A stretch of 51,022 nt of DNA from CAYVSY01 sp964454255 (GTDB taxonomy: Bacteria > Bacillota_I > Bacilli_A > RF39 > UBA660), in NCBI GenBank assembly GCA_964454255.1, contig CAYVSY010000001.1, forward strand, positions 1 through 51,022, in the 5' to 3' direction. The stretch's first letter is position 1. Every line of letters starts with the position of its first letter. Under the pieces are notes generated by a model that did not search any database, was not told the DNA's origin, and saw only the letters and a program-made list of their open reading frames with translations. The position numbers were made by a program, and so were the translations under genes. Positions 24,375-32,596 of this stretch are shown here, one piece after another.

Positions 24375-24383
24375 ATTATATCA
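24375..24383 (-). promoter_or_regulatory. Extended -10 promoter of the Xer gene
   Basis: On the reverse strand TGATATAAT lies 24 bases before the ATG at 24351. Confidence 0.55.
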
Positions 24384-24452
24384 TTTGTTTTAAACATTAT
24401 CAATTATTTTTATTATTTTATTGTGTATTTCTTTGTTTTTAAAGCTATTTCA

Positions 24453-24461
24453 TGATAAAAT
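24453..24461 (+). promoter_or_regulatory. Extended -10 promoter of rarA
   Basis: TGATAAAAT (hexamer 24456-24461) lies 18 bases before the rarA ATG. Confidence 0.5.
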
Positions 24462-24479
24462 AATATTGGAAGTGAAGAT

Positions 24480-25688
24480 ATGGAAGATTTATTAGCTATT
24501 AAACTTAGACCTAAGAAAATGTCTGATGTAATTGGTCAAGAACATTTATTAGGAACGGGTAAAGTTTTAAATAATTTGATTAAAAATAAAAAACTTTTTT
24601 CTATGATTTTATATGGTCCGCCCGGTATTGGTAAAACTACAATTGCGACTGTTTTAGTTCAAGAATTAAATTTAAAATATCGTCAATTAAATGCGGTTAT
24701 TAATAATAAAAAAGATTTTGATGTTGTTGTTGAAGAAGCTAAAATGAATAATGGTATGATTCTTATAATGGATGAAATACATCGCTTAAATAAAGATAAA
24801 CAAGATTTATTATTACCATTTTTAGAAAGCGGTTTGATTACTTTGATTGGTCTTACAACTTCTAATCCATATCATAGTATTAATCCAGCGATTAGAAGTC
24901 GTTGTCAAATATATGAATTAAAATGTTTAAGTTCAGAAAATATAAAGTTGGCTTTAGAAAAGGCTGTTAATTCTAGTGTATTATCGGGTTTATCAATCGA
25001 TGATGATGCTATTAAATATATTGTTCAGATGGCAAATTCGGACTTAAGATATGCATATAATTTATTAGAAGTTGCATATTATTCATGCAATGATAAAAAA
25101 ATTTCTTTTAATTTTATTAAAGAAATTGCAAATAATCCTAATACTTTTTATGATAAAAATGGTGATGGCTATTATGATACAATTAGTGCTTTTCAAAAAT
25201 CAATTCGCGGAAGTGATGTTAATGCTTCTCTACACTATCTTGCAAAGTTGCTTGAATTTGGTGATTTAGATATCATTTTAAGACGATTACAAGTAATTGC
25301 ATATGAAGATATTGGTTTAGCCAATTCATCGATAGGCCCTAAATTAATGGCTGTAATTAACGCCTCAGAAAGAGTCGGAATTCCTGAATGTCAAATTCCC
25401 TTAGCTAATATTGTTATTGAAATGGCTTTATCACCTAAATCTAATAGTGCATGTTTAGCTATCGCTGTAGCACTTGATGATATAAGAAAAAATAATTGTG
25501 ATTCTGTTCCTTCCCATTTAAAGACTACTTCTCCGCTTTATAAATATCCTCATAAATTTCCTAATCATTATGTTCATCAACAATATTTGCCTAATAATTT
25601 AATTAATAGAAAATATTATCTACCACAAGATAATAAAAATGAGTTTGTTTTTAAAAGCATATTAGAAAAATTAGAAAAATTGAAATAA
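24480..25688 (+). CDS. rarA: Replication-associated recombination ATPase RarA (MgsA)
   Basis: RarA is an AAA+ clamp-loader-like ATPase that acts at stalled replication forks. The 402-residue protein has LRPKKMSDVIGQEHLLG at the N-terminus, Walker A YGPPGIGKTT near 44-53, Walker B MILIMDEIHR, the sensor LIGLTTSNPYHSINPAIRSRC, and the C-terminal tetramerisation part with DIILRRLQVIAYEDIGLANS and the YKYPH end region. In Bacillus rarA lies near aspS, the tcdA homologue (yrvM) and a 6S RNA gene, and here it is convergent with tcdA. A strong bidirectional terminator separates them. Confidence 0.96.
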   Translation: MEDLLAIKLRPKKMSDVIGQEHLLGTGKVLNNLIKNKKLFSMILYGPPGIGKTTIATVLVQELNLKYRQLNAVINNKKDFDVVVEEAKMNNGMILIMDEIHRLNKDKQDLLLPFLESGLITLIGLTTSNPYHSINPAIRSRCQIYELKCLSSENIKLALEKAVNSSVLSGLSIDDDAIKYIVQMANSDLRYAYNLLEVAYYSCNDKKISFNFIKEIANNPNTFYDKNGDGYYDTISAFQKSIRGSDVNASLHYLAKLLEFGDLDIILRRLQVIAYEDIGLANSSIGPKLMAVINASERVGIPECQIPLANIVIEMALSPKSNSACLAIAVALDDIRKNNCDSVPSHLKTTSPLYKYPHKFPNHYVHQQYLPNNLINRKYYLPQDNKNEFVFKSILEKLEKLK

Positions 25689-25697
25689 TATATTTAA

Positions 25698-25727
25698 AAT
25701 AGTGTTTTATTTGAACACTATTTTTCT
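25698..25727. terminator. Bidirectional terminator between rarA and tcdA
   Basis: AATAGTGTT (25698-25706) pairs with AACACTATT (25714-25722) over a seven-base loop, followed by TTTCTTT on the + strand and a short T run on the - strand. Confidence 0.85.
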
Positions 25728-26401
25728 TTAATAATATCATTTATTATATAACTTGCACATAACATACCTGCAATACTTGGAACAAAACTAGTTGATCCTA
25801 GCGAACCAATTTTTATACATTCTTCAGTAGAAGATACAACGGGAATTTTTTCTTTTATTTTTTCATCAACAACCCATTTCCTTATTACTTTAGCCAATTT
25901 ATCATATTTAGTTTTTCTAATGTCAGTGATATTTAATAATTCGGGATTTAATTTATTAGCTGTTCCCATACAACTTACAAATTTTATTTTGTTTTTTATA
26001 GAATATAATATTATTTCTTTTTTGGTTGAAACAGTATCACAAGCATCAATAATATAATCAATTTTATGTTTATTTAATATATCAGTAATATTATTTTTTG
26101 TTAAAAATACATCATATATTTGAATATTACAATTTGAATTAATATCTAATATTCTTTTTTTAGCAATAATAACTTTTTTTTTACCTATGTTTTTTTCATT
26201 ACTTATTATTTGTCTATTTATATTTGTTTCATCAATAATATCATGATCAATTATAATTATGTTATTTATTCCACTTCTTACTATTCCTTCTAGTGCATAG
26301 CCACCTACTCCGCCTATTCCAACAATTAAAACAGTTTTGTTTTGTAAGTTATTAAATGAATTATTATTAATAATTTTTATAAATCTTTCAAATTTTTTCA
26401 T
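25718..26401 (-). CDS. tcdA: tRNA threonylcarbamoyladenosine dehydratase (TcdA)
   Basis: TcdA is an E1-like enzyme that cyclises t6A37 of ANN-decoding tRNAs to ct6A in an ATP-dependent step. The 227-residue protein has the ThiF/E1 nucleotide-binding motif LIVGIGGVGGYALE near 24-38, IIDHDIIDETNINRQ, an IIDACDTVSTK segment, and a conserved GSTSFVPSIAGMLCASYI end. The length is slightly below the 250-270 of many homologues. It lies downstream of the 6S RNA locus in a translation-related block. Other ThiF-family roles are less likely given the ygdL/yrvM-like ends and location. Confidence 0.9.
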   Translation of the reverse strand: MKKFERFIKIINNNSFNNLQNKTVLIVGIGGVGGYALEGIVRSGINNIIIIDHDIIDETNINRQIISNEKNIGKKKVIIAKKRILDINSNCNIQIYDVFLTKNNITDILNKHKIDYIIDACDTVSTKKEIILYSIKNKIKFVSCMGTANKLNPELLNITDIRKTKYDKLAKVIRKWVVDEKIKEKIPVVSSTEECIKIGSLGSTSFVPSIAGMLCASYIINDIIKEK

Positions 26402-26414
26402 ATTTACTCCATAA

Positions 26415-26590
26415 TAAAACCCAAAGGATTGAAATCTTTGATAAAAACCCGCGCTTTAACACAGGGTGGTGTTCACAACATATTTATAAGGATTCTTAAT
26501 CTGTGACTAAGCATTCAACACAAAATACGTATTAGAACCCAGATTTATCATATTAGTCGGTTTTATAATAAGAAATCAATATCCTTCAGG
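26415..26590 (-). ncRNA. ssrS: Probable 6S RNA
   Basis: The gap between tcdA and the MazF-like gene encodes a rod-like RNA on the reverse strand. The 5' region (AAGGATATTGATTTCTT and a following ATAAAACC) pairs with the 3' region (GGTTTTTAT and AAGATTTCAATCCTT). The middle pairs GGGTTCT with AGAATCC, closing on a UGUG/CACA stem. A short side hairpin, CCCTGTG/CGCGGG with a bulge, lies on the 3' side of the central bubble. A perfect extended -10 (TGATATAAT, 26598-26606) sits just upstream. Its position beside the tcdA homologue and rarA matches Bacillus bsrA. 6S RNA mimics an open promoter and sequesters sigma-A RNA polymerase. The fold was drawn by hand. Confidence 0.65.
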
Positions 26591-26597
26591 TAATATA

Positions 26598-26606
26598 ATT
26601 ATATCA
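26598..26606 (-). promoter_or_regulatory. Extended -10 promoter of the probable 6S RNA
   Basis: Reverse-strand TGATATAAT (hexamer 26598-26603) predicts a start near 26590, the 5' end of the rod-like RNA. Confidence 0.6.
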
Positions 26607-26665
26607 TATAAATTACAAATATATTAATTTTTTTGTTATTATTTTAATTTTTTTTATTGTGTCAA

Positions 26666-27100
26666 TTACCTTCTTTTATGTGTTGTCTTTTGATTTTTAA
26701 TATTTATACGCATTATTTCTTCATATACTATATTTTTAATATTTTTAAATATTTCATTATTATTATTTTTTACATGATATTGATAAAAAGATAATAATAA
26801 ATTATATAAATCATTTTCATCAATGTCATCTTTTACATAATAACCACATATTTTTTTAGAATAAATATTATTGAAATTAACATATTCATCTTTATTATTA
26901 TCAATATATTTAGATGGTATTTTATATTTACAATTCGAATTACATTTGGCATAGCTACTAGAAATAGGTAAAAAGTATACATTTTCTTTATCTTCACCAA
27001 TGACAATACATGGTCTATGTTTCGCATGATCAATATTTTTTCCTTGTGTGTTGTCAAATATAAAATATGTTATTAAAATTATGCTCCCTATATTATACAT
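26666..27100 (-). CDS. PemK/MazF-like protein
   Basis: The 144-residue protein looks like a divergent MazF/PemK endoribonuclease fold: an N-terminal GSIILI strand, then KHRPCIVIGEDKENVYFLPISSS, which matches the family's RP-x-(V/I)-I...PI-(T/S)-S core. The tail is Asn/Lys rich and helical. MazF toxins cut mRNA at short sequences. GGAGG precedes the ATG. It follows the ttcA-like gene by 12 bases in a translation operon, and no antitoxin-sized gene is adjacent. It may therefore be an orphan toxin-like protein or a tamed housekeeping relative. Homology is moderate; activity is unproven. Confidence 0.55.
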   Translation of the reverse strand: MYNIGSIILITYFIFDNTQGKNIDHAKHRPCIVIGEDKENVYFLPISSSYAKCNSNCKYKIPSKYIDNNKDEYVNFNNIYSKKICGYYVKDDIDENDLYNLLLSFYQYHVKNNNNEIFKNIKNIVYEEIMRINIKNQKTTHKRR

Positions 27101-27112
27101 ACATCCTCCAAA

Positions 27113-27880
27113 TTAATTATTATATTTACCTAAAATAGTAGCCATATTAACATTTTTAGTCGAATTAAATATATTAATATCGGCATTTTCATTTTTTTCT
27201 AATAATTTATTTATTAATTCTTTTATTTTTTTTCTTGAACCAATATTTTTTTTAGTTAGGTTGCAAGCACAATCAATGAATTCTAAATTATTATTTTTAG
27301 TCCATTTAATTATGTCTTTTTCTTTAATAAAATATAACGGTCTAATCAATTTCATATTTTTAAAGTGATCACTATTTAAAATAGGTAGCATACTACTGAA
27401 ATGTCCATTGTATAGCATATTTAAAAGAACCGTTTCAATAACATCATTAAAATGATGGCCCAAAGCTATTTTATTACATCCTAATTCTTGAGCTTTTGAA
27501 TATAAACTTCCTCTTCGCATTCTAGCACATAAATAGCAAGGATTTCCATTATTATTTAGAGTAGATATTTTAAATATATCAGTTTTAAAAATAGTTATTT
27601 GAATATTTAATGTTTTAGCATTACTATTAATTTTTTTAATAATTTCTTTTTTATATCCTGGATCCATTACAATAAAAGAAAGGGAAAAATTAAATTTATT
27701 ATGTTTTAGTAATTCTTGCATACATTTTGCAAGTAAAAAACTATCTTTTCCACCACTAATGCATACTGCTATTTTATCGTTTTCTTCAATTAAGTTATAT
27801 TCTTTTATTGCTTTAATGAAGGGCGACCATATTTCTTTTCTATATTTTTTTATTATTGATCTTTGAATCGTGTCTACCAT
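27113..27880 (-). CDS. TtcA-like tRNA thiolation PP-loop enzyme
   Basis: The 255-residue protein is an adenine-nucleotide alpha hydrolase of the TtcA/TtuA group, which thiolates tRNA (s2C32 for TtcA). It has the PP-loop VCISGGKDSFLLAK near 39-52, a CYLCARMRRGSLY motif whose two Cys bind a [4Fe-4S] cluster in TtcA, GHHFNDVIETVLLNMLYNG, and a third candidate cluster Cys in FIDCACN. Its ATG overlaps the aspS stop (TAATG), so translation is coupled. Location among tRNA synthetase genes supports a tRNA role. The modified base in this organism cannot be read from the sequence. Confidence 0.85.
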   Translation of the reverse strand: MVDTIQRSIIKKYRKEIWSPFIKAIKEYNLIEENDKIAVCISGGKDSFLLAKCMQELLKHNKFNFSLSFIVMDPGYKKEIIKKINSNAKTLNIQITIFKTDIFKISTLNNNGNPCYLCARMRRGSLYSKAQELGCNKIALGHHFNDVIETVLLNMLYNGHFSSMLPILNSDHFKNMKLIRPLYFIKEKDIIKWTKNNNLEFIDCACNLTKKNIGSRKKIKELINKLLEKNENADINIFNSTKNVNMATILGKYNN

Positions 27881-29619
27881 TATTTATCAATTTTTATTCC
27901 TAATTCTTTTAATTGTTTATTATCTACTACATTTGGACATTCACTCATTAAACAAGAAGCAGAAGCAGTCTTTGGAAACGCAATAACATCTCTAATGTTT
28001 TCTGTATTGGTAAGTAACATAGTTAATCTATCTAATCCAAACGCAATACCACCATGCGGAGGTGTTCCGTATTTTAATGCATTAACAAAATATCCAAATT
28101 TTTCAGTTATTTGTTTTTCCGTTAATTCTAAAGCTTCAAACATTTTTTGTTGAATTTCTTGATTATGAATACGAATTGATCCTCCACCAGCTTCATAACC
28201 ATTAATTACTATATCATAAGCTTTTGAATAACAATTTTCTTTATCAGTTAGTAATCTGTCTACATCACTATCTTTTGGTGCCGTAAATGGATGATGACAA
28301 GCTACAAATCGATGTTCTTCTTCACTATATTCAAATGATGGAAAATCAACTACCCATAACATTTTATATTCGTTATTATTTATTAGATTTAATTCTTTAC
28401 CTAATTTACATCTTAATGCACCTAAAGATTGTTTTACTATATTATATTTACCGCCTAATATTAATACTAAATCATTATTAGAAATATTTAAATTATCTTT
28501 TAACTTAGATAATTCATTATCACTTATATTTTTAAAAATACTTCCACTAATTTCTTCATTAAATTTAATATATGTTAAATTAGAATTTGTATAAGTGTGA
28601 ATAAAATCATTTAATTTGTCTAATTCTTTTCTAGAATATTTATTTGCTTTATTTTTTATAATTAATGCATTAATTATTCCAGAATCATTAATTATTTCTT
28701 TAAACATGCTAAATTCTGTATTTTTAAATACATCTGTTATATCTTTTATCTTCATGTCAAATCTTAAATCCGGTTTATCAGAACCATAATCTTTAATTGC
28801 ATCAATATATTTCATCTTTTGTAGCGGTCTTTGTATATCAATATTTTTAATTTTTTTAAAGATGTAGGCAATCATTCCTTCGGCTATATCCATGACGTCA
28901 TTTTCTGAAACAAAACTCATTTCAACGTCAATTTGTGTAAATTCTGGTTGTCTATCTGCTCTTAAATCTTCATCTCTAAAACACTTGGCAATTTGAAAAT
29001 ATTTTTCTAATCCACCAATCATAAGAAGTTGTTTAAATAATTGAGGAGATTGTGGTAATGCATAAAATTTACCAAAATTAGCTCTACTAGGAACTAAATA
29101 GTCTCTTGCGCCTTCTGGAGTAGATTTACATAGAATTGGTGTTTCTATTTCTAAAAATCCATTAGAATTAAAATATTCTCTAGCAGCAAAAGTAATTTCA
29201 TGTCTTTTAATTAATTTTTCTTTTAAGTTGTTTTTTCTTAATTCTAAATATCTGTATTTTAATCTAGTATCTTCTAAAGCTGTTGTATTATTTAAATCAA
29301 AGGGTAAATCTATTGAAGTATTTAATATTTCTAATTCTTCAACATCTATTTCAATATCTCCAGTTGGAATATTTTTATTCTTATTATTTCTTTCAATTAT
29401 TGTTCCTTTAATTTTTAATACATATTCATTTTTAATACTTTCAGCTAATTTATAATTCTTATTTGATGGATTTAATATTAATTGAATTATTCCTGATCTA
29501 TCTCTTAAGTCTATAAATATTATTCCACCTAAATTTCTTGTTTTAGCTACCCAACCATATAATTCTACTGATTCGTTTATATTTTTAATATTTAAATCGT
29601 TATTATTGTATTTTTTCAT
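27880..29619 (-). CDS. aspS: Aspartyl-tRNA synthetase
   Basis: This class II synthetase has 579 residues, the bacterial-type length. An N-terminal OB-fold anticodon-binding domain (about 1-110; VELYGWVAKTRNLGGIIFIDLRDRSG) is followed by the catalytic core with motif 2 FRDEDLRADRQPEFTQID, the bacterial GAD insertion (about 280-400), and motif 3 GIAFGLDRL near the end. It starts four bases after the hisS TGA stop, with its ribosome binding site inside hisS. Discriminating and non-discriminating forms cannot be told apart by eye, so it may also serve Asn-tRNA through an amidotransferase. Confidence 0.96.
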   Translation of the reverse strand: MKKYNNNDLNIKNINESVELYGWVAKTRNLGGIIFIDLRDRSGIIQLILNPSNKNYKLAESIKNEYVLKIKGTIIERNNKNKNIPTGDIEIDVEELEILNTSIDLPFDLNNTTALEDTRLKYRYLELRKNNLKEKLIKRHEITFAAREYFNSNGFLEIETPILCKSTPEGARDYLVPSRANFGKFYALPQSPQLFKQLLMIGGLEKYFQIAKCFRDEDLRADRQPEFTQIDVEMSFVSENDVMDIAEGMIAYIFKKIKNIDIQRPLQKMKYIDAIKDYGSDKPDLRFDMKIKDITDVFKNTEFSMFKEIINDSGIINALIIKNKANKYSRKELDKLNDFIHTYTNSNLTYIKFNEEISGSIFKNISDNELSKLKDNLNISNNDLVLILGGKYNIVKQSLGALRCKLGKELNLINNNEYKMLWVVDFPSFEYSEEEHRFVACHHPFTAPKDSDVDRLLTDKENCYSKAYDIVINGYEAGGGSIRIHNQEIQQKMFEALELTEKQITEKFGYFVNALKYGTPPHGGIAFGLDRLTMLLTNTENIRDVIAFPKTASASCLMSECPNVVDNKQLKELGIKIDK

Positions 29620-29623
29620 AATT

Positions 29624-30889
29624 TCATCTACTTTCTAAAAATTCTATTATTTCATCTAGTTTTATTTCTTTTTCTTCATTTAAATCAATATCTTTTATCT
29701 TAGCTATGTTACTATTTAATTCTGTATCACCTATAATAACTAAATATTTAGGATTAAGTCTATCAATTGATTTGAATTGGGCCTTTAAATTTCTTTCTAA
29801 CAAATCAGTTTCTACTTTAAATCCATTTAATCTAATTAAGGTTATTAAATTTAAACAATCACTTTTATCTTCACATAAATTAATAACATATAAATCAAGG
29901 CGATCATTTTTAGTTAAATCTATTTCTTCTTTATCAAGAGCTATCATTAATCTTTCAAGTCCCATTCCAAAACCAATAGCTGGTGTATTAGGGCCATTCA
30001 ACGATTCTATTAATCCGTTATATCTACCGCCACCACAAAGAGCAGTTTGCGAACCAAATCCTTCTATATCCGCTACTACTTCAAATACAGTATGATTATA
30101 ATAATCCAATCCTCTAACTAAATTAGTATCTATTTCATATTTTATTTCCAAATTATCTAAGCATTTTTTTAATTTTTCAAATCTTTCTAAACTTTCATTA
30201 TTTAAAAAGTTAATTGTTTTTGGAGCTTCTTTCATAAAATCTTTGTTAAAATCAATCTTACAATCTAAAATTCGTAACGGATTTTTTTCTAATCTGTTTT
30301 TACAATCTAAACATAATTCATTAACATAAGGTTTAAAATATTCAATTAATTTATTTTTATAGTTTAATCTGGATCCTGTGTCACCTAAGGTATTTATTTT
30401 TACTTTAATTCCTTTTAAACCAATTAATGTTAATAGATTAACAGCAATACTAATTACTTCAGCATCGGCTAAAACACTATCACTTCCAATTAATTCTATA
30501 CCAAATTGAGTATGTTCTCTTAATCTTCCAGCTTGTGGTCGTTCATATCTAAAATTTGGTGAAATATAGTAAAATTTTAGTGGTTGATTAGGTTCATTAT
30601 TTAATTTATTTTCTATATAACATCTAGCAACTCCAGCTGTTCCTTCTGGTCGTAAAGTAATATTTCTGTTTCCTCTATCAACAAAATCATATGTTTCTTT
30701 AGTAACAATATCAGTTGTATCGCCTACACCTCTATGATAAAGTTCACTGTTTTCAAACATTGGTGTTTTAATATATTGATAATTATAATTTTGCATTAAT
30801 TCATATATAATTGTTTTTAAATATATATATGTTTTACCTTGTTTTCCATACAAATCTAATGTTCCTTTTGGTTTTTGAATTATTTCCAT
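29624..30889 (-). CDS. hisS: Histidyl-tRNA synthetase
   Basis: This class II synthetase has 421 residues. Motif 1 lies near residues 35-60, followed by TLRPEGTAGVAR, motif 2 FRYERPQAGRLREHTQFG, the histidine-specific LVRGLDYYNHTVFEV and motif 3 AIGFGMGLERL. The C-terminal domain (about 325-421) is the HisRS anticodon-binding fold. GGAGG lies just upstream, preceded by a T-box leader. It heads the hisS-aspS-ttcA-like run. Its TGA stop shows that TGA is used as a terminator in this genome. Confidence 0.96.
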   Translation of the reverse strand: MEIIQKPKGTLDLYGKQGKTYIYLKTIIYELMQNYNYQYIKTPMFENSELYHRGVGDTTDIVTKETYDFVDRGNRNITLRPEGTAGVARCYIENKLNNEPNQPLKFYYISPNFRYERPQAGRLREHTQFGIELIGSDSVLADAEVISIAVNLLTLIGLKGIKVKINTLGDTGSRLNYKNKLIEYFKPYVNELCLDCKNRLEKNPLRILDCKIDFNKDFMKEAPKTINFLNNESLERFEKLKKCLDNLEIKYEIDTNLVRGLDYYNHTVFEVVADIEGFGSQTALCGGGRYNGLIESLNGPNTPAIGFGMGLERLMIALDKEEIDLTKNDRLDLYVINLCEDKSDCLNLITLIRLNGFKVETDLLERNLKAQFKSIDRLNPKYLVIIGDTELNSNIAKIKDIDLNEEKEIKLDEIIEFLESR

Positions 30890-30903
30890 TTTTTCCTCCT
30901 ATT

Positions 30904-31043
30904 AAAATAAAACACCTTAAATATCATAAGGGCGATAATTATCGCGGTGCCACCTTATTTCACTTAACGTGCTCTTTATTCTGTAACGTAGAAATACGTT
31001 TTCTTAAAATAATTTTATGTGTCACTTCATAAATAAGAAATCT
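30904..31043 (-). promoter_or_regulatory. Short T-box leader of hisS
   Basis: On the reverse strand the universal T-box sequence AAGGTGGCACCGCG (30943-30956) is followed by CCTT, completing the antiterminator, and by a competing CCTTA/TAAGG terminator with a TGTTTTATTTT run (30904-30931). Upstream lie only two hairpins: TTTCTTA/TAAGAAA enclosing TTTATG/CATAAA, and AACGTA/TACGTT. The large Stem I usual in Firmicutes is missing, and the His specifier is not certain (a CAC occurs at the first hairpin's apical end). T-boxes bind uncharged tRNA to allow read-through. Confidence 0.8.
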
Positions 31044-31049
31044 AATATT

Positions 31050-31078
31050 ATTTTACAATTTTTTAATAATATTATCAA
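31050..31078 (-). promoter_or_regulatory. Possible promoter of the hisS leader
   Basis: Reverse-strand TTGATA (31073-31078), a 17-base spacer and TAAAAT (31050-31055) begin 23 bases after the upstream permease stop. The sequence also forms an AATATTATT/AATAATATT hairpin, so the call is uncertain in such AT-rich DNA. Confidence 0.45.
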
Positions 31079-31100
31079 TAGTTTTTGCCACTTTTTTTAT

Positions 31101-32153
31101 TTATTTATTATTTTTAATGTTATAAATTTTTTTATCTATGTCATTTTTAAAATACTTATATGTTGTAATAACAATAATAGCAACTGGTAAAGCAATTAAT
31201 ATTCCCCAAAAGCCCAATAATATGCCACCTGCAAAGACAGCAAATATGTTAATAATTGGATGAATATTGTTAGTTTTACCATATATTTTTGGAGCTATTA
31301 TATAGGTGTCTAATTGTGGACATATTAAACAAACTATTAGTGTTAAAATAGTTAATTCTCTACTAATAACTGACGAAATAATTAAAGCTAATATATTTAC
31401 AATAAACCCTCCAAAGTAAGGAATAATATTAGATACTGATGCTAGAATACCTAATATTAGAAAATTAGGATGTCCAATTATACAAAAAATAGTTGTATAT
31501 TCTATAAATTGAATTAGCATATTTTTAAAAAAACCTATAAAATAATTACTAACTTCATAATCCAATTTTTTTATATAATTATATAATTTTTTCTTTTTAA
31601 TATGTTTTTTTATATTTGATCTAATTTCTTCCATATCGATTAATAAATATATTGATACAAATATTATTACTACTAATGTAGCAATAACACTAAATGAGGC
31701 AGTTATTATAGTGATTGCACCAGATGATATATATTTTCCTAAATTTCTTATTATATCAGATGATATATTTGCTATTGTTTCTTGAATAACCTTGAGATTT
31801 ACTTCATATTTTAATCCGATATCTGAAATAAAAGTTGAGATACTTGATAAGAATAACAACCCTTGTTCATATATTAATGGTCCTACTACGATAAGTAATA
31901 CAATAATTAATCCAATTGAACATAATATAACAATTAATGTTGATAACCATGATGGCATTCCTTTATCTTCTAATTTTTTTTTATATGGATATAAAGCGTA
32001 TGCTATCGCGAAAGCTACTATAAATGGCCAAATAATGGTAAGTATCTTTTTAACTATTTCTACCCATACATCTTTTATTAAAAATAACAAACATACAATC
32101 GATATTATTAATAAAATATTTAGTAATTTATAATTTACTTTATCTTTTTTCAA
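31101..32153 (-). CDS. AI-2E family (PerM-type) membrane protein
   Basis: The 350-residue protein has about eight hydrophobic spans and the family layout. There are three N-terminal spans with FAIAYALYPYKKKLE after them, an amphipathic central region, and a conserved C-terminal part with SNIIPYFGGF, then PQLDTYIIAPKIYGKTNNIHPIINIFAVFAGG. Members export autoinducer-2 (TqsA) or have sodium-proton or unknown transport roles, so the substrate is not defined. It lies five bases downstream of dtd. In Bacillus a relative (yrrI) sits close to alaS in the same wider region. Confidence 0.88.
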   Translation of the reverse strand: MKKDKVNYKLLNILLIISIVCLLFLIKDVWVEIVKKILTIIWPFIVAFAIAYALYPYKKKLEDKGMPSWLSTLIVILCSIGLIIVLLIVVGPLIYEQGLLFLSSISTFISDIGLKYEVNLKVIQETIANISSDIIRNLGKYISSGAITIITASFSVIATLVVIIFVSIYLLIDMEEIRSNIKKHIKKKKLYNYIKKLDYEVSNYFIGFFKNMLIQFIEYTTIFCIIGHPNFLILGILASVSNIIPYFGGFIVNILALIISSVISRELTILTLIVCLICPQLDTYIIAPKIYGKTNNIHPIINIFAVFAGGILLGFWGILIALPVAIIVITTYKYFKNDIDKKIYNIKNNK

Positions 32154-32158
32154 TTAAA

Positions 32159-32596
32159 TCACCTTTCCATTAAAATTGTAACTGGTCCATTATTTTCAAT
32201 ATTAACTGTCATGTCAGCACCAAATATTCCTGTTTCTACTTTAATGTTTTCTTTTTTTAATTCTTCATTAAAAACTTCATATAATTTAATTGCTTCTACA
32301 CCATTTAAAGCATTTATATAACTGGGTCTATTTCCTTTTGATGTATCACAATATAAAGTAAATTGTGATATTGAAAGTATAGCTCCATTTATATCTTTTA
32401 TTGATAGATTCATTATTCCATTAGAATCATCAAATATTCTTAAATTAATTACTTTATTAACTAAATATTTGATTGTTTCTATATTATCAGTTTTGGTAAT
32501 ACCAACTAATATTACCATTCCTAAATCAATACTTCCGACTGTTTTTTTATCTACAATGACGCTCGATTTATTTACTCTTTGAATAACTAATTTCAT
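32159..32596 (-). CDS. dtd: D-aminoacyl-tRNA deacylase
   Basis: Dtd hydrolyses D-aminoacyl-tRNAs (and Gly-tRNA-Ala) as a proofreading step. The 145-residue protein matches the family along its length: MKLVIQRVNKSSV, GMVILVGI, SISQFTLYCD and TGIFGADMTV...NNGPVTI, the cross-subunit Gly-Pro motif of the active site. Its ATG overlaps the relA stop by one base (TAATG). relA-dtd adjacency is conserved in Firmicutes. Confidence 0.96.
   Translation of the reverse strand: MKLVIQRVNKSSVIVDKKTVGSIDLGMVILVGITKTDNIETIKYLVNKVINLRIFDDSNGIMNLSIKDINGAILSISQFTLYCDTSKGNRPSYINALNGVEAIKLYEVFNEELKKENIKVETGIFGADMTVNIENNGPVTILMER

Noticed and set aside
26455..26490. A T-box-like AGGGTGGTG string on the + strand
   Set aside because: No gene on the + strand follows and the full T-box consensus is missing. 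The sequence is part of the reverse-strand rod-like RNA.
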